From NCBI GenBank assembly GCA_013362725.1, contig JABFVP010000563.1, positions 1 to 5,522 of the forward strand: 5,522 nucleotides of DNA. Direction: 5' to 3'. This DNA comes from Cupriavidus sp. Lineage in GTDB: Bacteria; Pseudomonadota; Gammaproteobacteria; Burkholderiales; Burkholderiaceae. Numbering within the stretch: position 1 is the stretch's first letter; each line of letters starts with the position of its first letter. The position numbers were made by a program, and so were the translations under genes. Under the pieces are notes generated by a model. The model saw only the letters and a list, made by a program, of their open reading frames with translations, ran no database searches and was not told the origin of the DNA. Below are positions 1 through 5,522 of this stretch, one piece after another.

Positions 1-792
1 GTGCGCTGCCAGCGGAACCTGGCAGGAGCCGCCCAGCCGGCGCGACACCGCGCGCTCGGCGCTCACGGCCAGCGCGGTCGGCTGGTGGTTCAGCGGCGCC
101 AGCCATTCGGCCAGCTCGGGGCGGGTGGAAAGGGTCTCGATCCCCAGCGCGCCCTGCCCCGCGGCCGGCAGCGAAGTCTCGGTCGGGATCAGCGCGCGGA
201 TGCGATTGCCCAGCCCAAGCCGCTTCAGGCCCGCGGCAGCCAGGATGATGGCGGCATACTCGCCGCGATCGAGCTTGCCCAGCCGCGTGTCCAGGTTGCC
301 GCGCAGCGGCTTGACCACCAGATGCGGGTAGCGGCTGCGCAAAGCGGCTTCGCGGCGCAGGCTGGAGGTGCCGACCACGGTGCCGGCCGGCATCTCGTCC
401 AGCGACGCATACGTGGACGACACCAGCGCGTCGCGCGGGTCTTCGCGCTCCATCACCGCGGCCAGGGTGAAGCCCGGGGGCAGCTCCATCGGCACATCCT
501 TGAGCGAATGCACCGCGAGGTCGGCCCGGCCTTCGTCCATCGCGAACTCCAGTTCTTTGACAAACAGACCCTTGCCGCCGACTTTCGACAGCGTACGGTC
601 TAGAATCTGGTCTCCGCGCGTGGTCATGCCAAGAATGGACACGTCGCACGCGGGATAGTATTGTTGCAATGCAGCACGCACATGTTCTGCCTGCCACAGC
701 GCCAGACGGCTCTCTCGGGAGGCAATGACGAGCTTTTGCGGAAGGTTGCGAGACACGACAGCGGTAGCGGAAGACGGGGTGGCGGACGACAT
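1..792 (-). CDS. hemC: Porphobilinogen deaminase (hydroxymethylbilane synthase), 3'-truncated by the window edge
   Basis: The enzyme joins four porphobilinogen units into hydroxymethylbilane in the cytoplasm, a shared step of heme, siroheme and other tetrapyrrole synthesis. The minus strand reads 264 codons without a stop. Seen family landmarks are ASRESRLALWQAEHV (about residues 24-38), the catalytic-aspartate motif HSLKDVP with D99 (E. coli D84), GTSSLRRE (141-148), LRGNLDTRL (163-171), AAGQGALGIE (210-219) and the dipyrromethane-cofactor cysteine C257 in GGSC (E. coli C242). The constant offset of 15 shows a slightly longer N-terminus than in E. coli. About 65-70 C-terminal residues are missing, judged from the usual length near 313-335 aa. 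The ATG at 792 is preceded two codons upstream by an in-frame TGA, so no earlier start is possible; its Shine-Dalgarno is weak. The gene is divergent from ppc. In many proteobacteria hemD follows hemC, but that would lie outside this window. The family is certain. Confidence 0.97.
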   Translation of the reverse strand, partial: MSSATPSSATAVVSRNLPQKLVIASRESRLALWQAEHVRAALQQYYPACDVSILGMTTRGDQILDRTLSKVGGKGLFVKELEFAMDEGRADLAVHSLKDVPMELPPGFTLAAVMEREDPRDALVSSTYASLDEMPAGTVVGTSSLRREAALRSRYPHLVVKPLRGNLDTRLGKLDRGEYAAIILAAAGLKRLGLGNRIRALIPTETSLPAAGQGALGIETLSTRPELAEWLAPLNHQPTALAVSAERAVSRRLGGSCQVPLAAH

Positions 793-866
793 GCGTCAAT
801 GGTAGCACGCGCCCCAATCGCCCCTCCGCACCATTAGATAAGCTTAGAGAAGCAAGAGGAGATTGC
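793..866. promoter_or_regulatory. Divergent hemC/ppc intergenic region
   Basis: These 74 nt lie between the divergent starts of hemC and ppc and must hold, or partly hold, both promoters unless these extend into the coding regions. The stretch at about 831-866 is clearly richer in A and T than its surroundings and includes the 8-bp palindrome TAAGCTTA at 839-846. AT-rich hexamers around 835-840 could serve as a -10 element on either strand. I could not pair any of them with a convincing -35 at 16-18 bp, so no exact promoter is assigned. No operator for a known regulator is recognisable. Confidence 0.4.
854..862 (+). promoter_or_regulatory. Strong ribosome-binding site of ppc
   Basis: AAGAGGAGA ends 4 nt before the ATG at 867 and is a good Shine-Dalgarno match. 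It matters because it fixes the upstream start, so the unusual N-terminal tail of about 73 residues on the PPC protein is probably translated. The internal GTG codons near the conserved core have no comparable site. Confidence 0.8.
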
Positions 867-3911
<3,045 letters not shown>

Positions 3912-3939
3912 GCGTCCTTCTGCGCTTGAGAGGGCTGCC

Positions 3940-3992
3940 GGTTGGCTCCCCTCTCCCATTTATGGGAGAGGGGTCGGGGGAGAGGGCAGGCG
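3940..3992 (+). repeat. GC-rich hairpin repeat, copy 1 (REP-like), left arm of an inverted pair
   Basis: This copy contains a perfect 10-bp stem, CCCCTCTCCC (3948-3957) with GGGAGAGGGG (3964-3973), around the hexamer ATTTAT. The hexamer's outer two positions also pair, giving up to 12 bp. It is followed by a purine-rich tail, GGGGGAGAGGGCAGGCG (3976-3992). The same unit recurs inverted at 4067-4118. It starts 28 nt after the ppc stop, in the gap between convergent genes. Known background, from memory: repeats of this kind are scattered in many beta- and gammaproteobacterial genomes and give spurious peptides such as SPASGRGE. A role in transcript 3'-end protection or termination is inference. 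No U-tract follows, so it is not a canonical intrinsic terminator. Confidence 0.85.
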
Positions 3993-4066
3993 CTTGCCAG
4001 CATGACGCCGCCCGGATCGCCACTACCGGCTTGCTGCGGAGATTTGAAACCCTGCAGTTCTGCCAC

Positions 4067-4118
4067 CGCCTGCCCTCTCCCCCGCCCCTCTCCCGCAAGC
4101 GGGAGAGGGGAGCAAACC
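4067..4118 (-). repeat. GC-rich hairpin repeat, copy 2 (REP-like), right arm of the inverted pair
   Basis: This is the reverse complement of copy 1 with few differences: one single-base deletion between stem and tail, a different central hexamer, and one mismatch at 4114. The 10-bp stem is CCCCTCTCCC (4085-4094) with GGGAGAGGGG (4101-4110) around GCAAGC, whose outer two positions also pair. Its tail (4067-4083) is perfectly complementary over 17 bp to 3976-3992 of copy 1. The pair can therefore form either two separate hairpins or one long stem enclosing about 74 nt. It ends 23 nt before the stop codon end of the ferritin-like gene on the minus strand. I see no flanking target-site duplication and no transposase in the window. 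Confidence 0.85.
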
Positions 4119-4141
4119 CATGGCAAGAGTCGACAGCTGCT

Positions 4142-4753
4142 TCACCCCACAAACGCCCCCGGCACCGGATCTTCACCCAGCGCGTGCAGCAGCACCGCCC
4201 AGTGCATCGCCTCATCCCCCAGGATGCTGCCGGCCGCGCGCGTCAGCTCGCGGTTGTAAAAGTTCGGCAGCACGCCCAGGTACGCCGAAGTAGCGCCCTT
4301 CTCCAGCCCGGCGGCAAAGCGCAGCACGTCGGCCTGCGTCTTCAGCTTGTCGGTCGGGAACTCATACGCCGACGCTTTCTTTGCCGTCACCGGCGTGCCG
4401 CCAAGTTTTGACACGGTCCCCGCCAGCACCTGCGCATGGGCCTTGTGGTGGTCCTGGAACTTGACCGCGGTGGCCAGCACCGGTTTTTGCAGCAGCCCGC
4501 TCTCGGCCCCGACCTGGTAGGCGGCGATCGCCTGGTATTCCAGTCCCAGCGCAGTGTTGAGGATATTGATGTCGTCCTTGGTGCTGCCCGATTGCGTCTG
4601 CGCCCACGCCGGCATCGATTCGCCCAGCGCGATGACGGCCAGCGAGCCGAGCGCGAACAGGCCGGGCGCCTTGAGCAGCCCGCGCCGGCCCGCGTCCGGC
4701 GGCGTGACGATGATGGCGGGCTCGCGCGCGGGCTTTTGTGACATGCGGTCCAT
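4142..4753 (-). CDS. Ferritin-like domain protein with Tat-type signal peptide
   Basis: The 203-aa product begins with a basic segment and a twin-arginine motif, GRRGLLK (22-28). A hydrophobic stretch (about 29-44) and a likely cleavage site after AWA (49-51) follow, so export of a folded protein to the periplasm by the Tat system is likely. The mature part is about 150 aa and helical. It carries a spaced acid/histidine pattern typical of four-helix ferritin-like domains: E72 in GLEYQAIAAY, D101/H103/H106 in QDHHKAH, E151 in GLEKGATSAY, and E181-x-x-H184 in GDEAMHWAVLLH. This resembles the Ferritin_2 (PF13668-type) group, in which a di-metal site is expected. The substrate and reaction are unknown, and iron storage should not be assumed. 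The start at 4753 is chosen because AGGAG lies 6 nt upstream; an open frame extends to 4822, but those 23 residues would put non-signal sequence in front. The gene is divergent from the ECF sigma gene and may be its target, which is inference. Confidence 0.88.
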   Translation of the reverse strand: MDRMSQKPAREPAIIVTPPDAGRRGLLKAPGLFALGSLAVIALGESMPAWAQTQSGSTKDDINILNTALGLEYQAIAAYQVGAESGLLQKPVLATAVKFQDHHKAHAQVLAGTVSKLGGTPVTAKKASAYEFPTDKLKTQADVLRFAAGLEKGATSAYLGVLPNFYNRELTRAAGSILGDEAMHWAVLLHALGEDPVPGAFVG

Positions 4754-4759
4754 GGTGTG

Positions 4760-4765
4760 CTCCTG
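4760..4765 (-). promoter_or_regulatory. Ribosome-binding site of the ferritin-like gene
   Basis: On the minus strand CAGGAG ends 6 nt before the ATG at 4753. It decides between this start, an upstream in-frame ATG at 4822 and a downstream ATG at 4744. Only the start at 4753 has optimal spacing, and it leaves the twin-arginine motif about 22 residues from the N-terminus. Confidence 0.75.
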
Positions 4766-4858
4766 TGAGGGATGACAACGGCGCCCCCGGGACGGGGTAC
4801 CTTGGCTTGCGCCTGTCAGCATCTACGCAGGCGCCGCGCGTTTGGATGCGGAGCTACC

Positions 4859-4864
4859 TATAAT
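4859..4864 (+). promoter_or_regulatory. Probable -10 element (TATAAT) of the ECF sigma operon
   Basis: A perfect TATAAT occurs in an otherwise very GC-rich 143-nt divergent intergenic region (4754-4896). No good TTGACA-like hexamer lies 16-18 bp upstream; that region is GCGCGT-like. The promoter would therefore be weak, activator-dependent, or read differently by an alternative sigma factor. Transcription would begin at about 4870-4872. That leaves a leader of about 26 nt before the GTG start at 4897 and only about 8 nt before the alternative TTG at 4879. It is called from sequence only. Confidence 0.45.
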
Positions 4865-4882
4865 CCGGCAAGGCCTCCTTGC

Positions 4883-4887
4883 AAGGA
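4883..4887 (+). promoter_or_regulatory. Ribosome-binding site of the ECF sigma gene
   Basis: AAGGA ends 9 nt before the GTG at 4897, within the usual range. It favours GTG 4897 over TTG 4879, whose only upstream match (AAGG at 4870-4873) would fall at the extreme 5' end of the predicted transcript. An in-frame TAA at 4861-4863 rules out any earlier start. Confidence 0.5.
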
Positions 4888-4896
4888 TCCGTCCCG

Positions 4897-5496
4897 GTGC
4901 CGCCCTCCACGCAGCCGTCCTATGCCGCGCCCGCCAGCCCCGACCGGCTGGAGGGATTGCTGCAGGCCGTCGCCGTGGGCGAGCGCCAGGCACTGCGCGC
5001 ACTCTACGACCTGACCGCGACGAAACTGTTTGGCCTTGCGCTGCGTATTACCGGCAGGCGCGATTGGGCGGAGGATGTCGTGCAGGAGAGCTTTGTCAGT
5101 ATCTGGCACCACGCCGGCGACTACCGGCCGCAGCTGGCCGCGCCGATGACGTGGATGACCGCGATCGTGCGCAACCGCGCGCTCGACTGCCTGCGCCGCG
5201 CGGCGGCAGCTCGCGTCGCGCAGACCACCGAGCTGGACGAAGACCTTGGCGCATGGCTGGCCGACGACGCCGCCGGGCCCGCCGAACTGGCCGAGGCGAG
5301 CCAGCAGGCGCGCGCGCTCAACCGCTGCCTGCAGCGGCTGGAGCAGTCCCAGCGCCAGGCCATCATGCTGGCCTACCTGCAGGACCTGAGCCACGCCGAG
5401 CTGGCCGAACGCCTGCGCGCGCCGCTGGGCACCGTCAAGTCCTGGATCCGGCGCGGACTGGAGCGGCTGCGCAGCTGCATGGAGGGCGCGGCATGA
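4897..5496 (+). CDS. ECF-family RNA polymerase sigma factor (sigma-70 family)
   Basis: This is a 199-aa group IV sigma factor that directs RNA polymerase to a stress- or signal-specific promoter set. Region 2 spans about residues 33-101. It includes the core-binding segment DWAEDVVQESFVSIW (56-70) and the -10 recognition and melting part TWMTAIVRNRALDCLRR (85-101). A poorly conserved acidic linker follows (about 102-140). Region 4 (about 144-194) ends in the helix-turn-helix LSHAELAERLRAPLGTVKSW, followed by IRRGLERLR, for -35 recognition. No region 1.1 or 3 is present, and the length is typical of ECF factors. The start is GTG 4897, chosen from RBS spacing; TTG 4879 would add six residues and cannot be excluded. 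The next gene starts inside the stop codon (ATGA overlap), the usual arrangement with a cognate anti-sigma factor. The layout suggests the RskA-associated (SigK-like) ECF type, but that subgroup assignment is tentative. Target genes are not shown by sequence; the divergent ferritin-like gene is a candidate. Confidence 0.93.
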   Translation: MPPSTQPSYAAPASPDRLEGLLQAVAVGERQALRALYDLTATKLFGLALRITGRRDWAEDVVQESFVSIWHHAGDYRPQLAAPMTWMTAIVRNRALDCLRRAAAARVAQTTELDEDLGAWLADDAAGPAELAEASQQARALNRCLQRLEQSQRQAIMLAYLQDLSHAELAERLRAPLGTVKSWIRRGLERLRSCMEGAA

Positions 5497-5522
5497 AGCT
5501 GGCCAGCCATCCCGACCTGCTC
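5493..5522 (+). CDS. Start of a downstream gene, probable anti-sigma factor (cut by the window edge)
   Basis: Only ten codons are visible (MKLASHPDLL). The ATG overlaps the sigma factor stop in ATGA, and a strong Shine-Dalgarno, GGAGG at 5481-5485 within the sigma gene, sits 7 nt upstream. Translation is therefore very probably coupled. In ECF operons this position is usually held by the membrane-bound anti-sigma factor that sequesters the sigma factor, and coupling would keep their amounts matched. The visible peptide is too short to prove a family, so the function rests on position alone. An RskA-type or a zinc-binding anti-sigma factor would both fit. Confidence 0.6.
   Translation, partial: MKLASHPDLL

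Noticed and set aside
1..603. A 200-codon plus-strand frame opposite hemC
   Set aside because: The minus strand carries all porphobilinogen deaminase motifs. The plus-strand peptide is a low-complexity Arg/Gln/Ala shadow.
3948..3985. Intrinsic (Rho-independent) terminator for ppc
   Set aside because: The stem is strong, but it is followed by TCGGGGGAGAGGG and no T-rich tract on either strand. I kept it as a repeat and only suggest a possible 3'-end role.
3940..4118. CRISPR array or insertion sequence
   Set aside because: There are only two units and they are inverted, not regularly spaced direct repeats. No transposase gene, terminal inverted repeats of an IS or target duplication is visible.
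4754..4822. N-terminal extension of the ferritin-like protein to the ATG at 4822
   Set aside because: The start at 4753 has a well-spaced AGGAG, while the extra 23 residues look like translated leader and would sit in front of a Tat-type signal peptide.
4436..4822. Plus-strand and alternative minus-strand frames overlapping the ferritin-like gene
   Set aside because: They are out-of-frame shadows without family motifs or credible ribosome-binding sites. The 4142-4753 frame has a signal peptide and metal-ligand pattern.
4858..5394. A 178-codon minus-strand frame opposite the ECF sigma gene
   Set aside because: The plus strand shows clear sigma-70 regions 2 and 4. The antisense peptide has no domain features.

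Overview
The window is GC-rich chromosomal DNA, probably from a betaproteobacterium of the Burkholderiales and most likely the Cupriavidus/Ralstonia lineage. I infer this from codon use, from the hemC/ppc divergent gene pair, from the long PPC with a basic N-terminal tail, and from a GC-rich inverted repeat of a type I recall as common in these genomes. No database search was possible, so the genus is an inference.

Layout: (1) 1-792, minus strand, is the N-terminal part of hemC (porphobilinogen deaminase); its C-terminus lies off the left edge. (2) 793-866 is a short divergent intergenic region. (3) 867-3911, plus strand, is a complete ppc (phosphoenolpyruvate carboxylase, 1014 aa) with intact catalytic and aspartate-binding residues. 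(4) 3912-4141 separates two convergent genes and holds two near-identical, oppositely oriented hairpin repeats. (5) 4142-4753, minus strand, is a small ferritin-like protein with a Tat-like signal peptide. (6) 4754-4896 is a divergent intergenic region with a TATAAT box and a ribosome-binding site. (7) 4897-5496, plus strand, is an ECF sigma factor. It overlaps by 4 nt (ATGA) the start of a second gene at 5493, cut by the right edge, whose position suggests the cognate anti-sigma factor.

How the genes relate: hemC (tetrapyrrole synthesis) and ppc (anaplerotic oxaloacetate supply) are housekeeping genes that share only a divergent upstream region. The right-hand part looks like a small regulatory module. 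A sigma factor translationally coupled to a probable anti-sigma factor is transcribed away from an exported, putative di-metal ferritin-like protein that may be its target.

Most of the window is ordinary. The observations most worth checking are the inverted hairpin pair with compensatory base changes and the sigma/ferritin-like divergent pair. I see no sign of a wholly new system.
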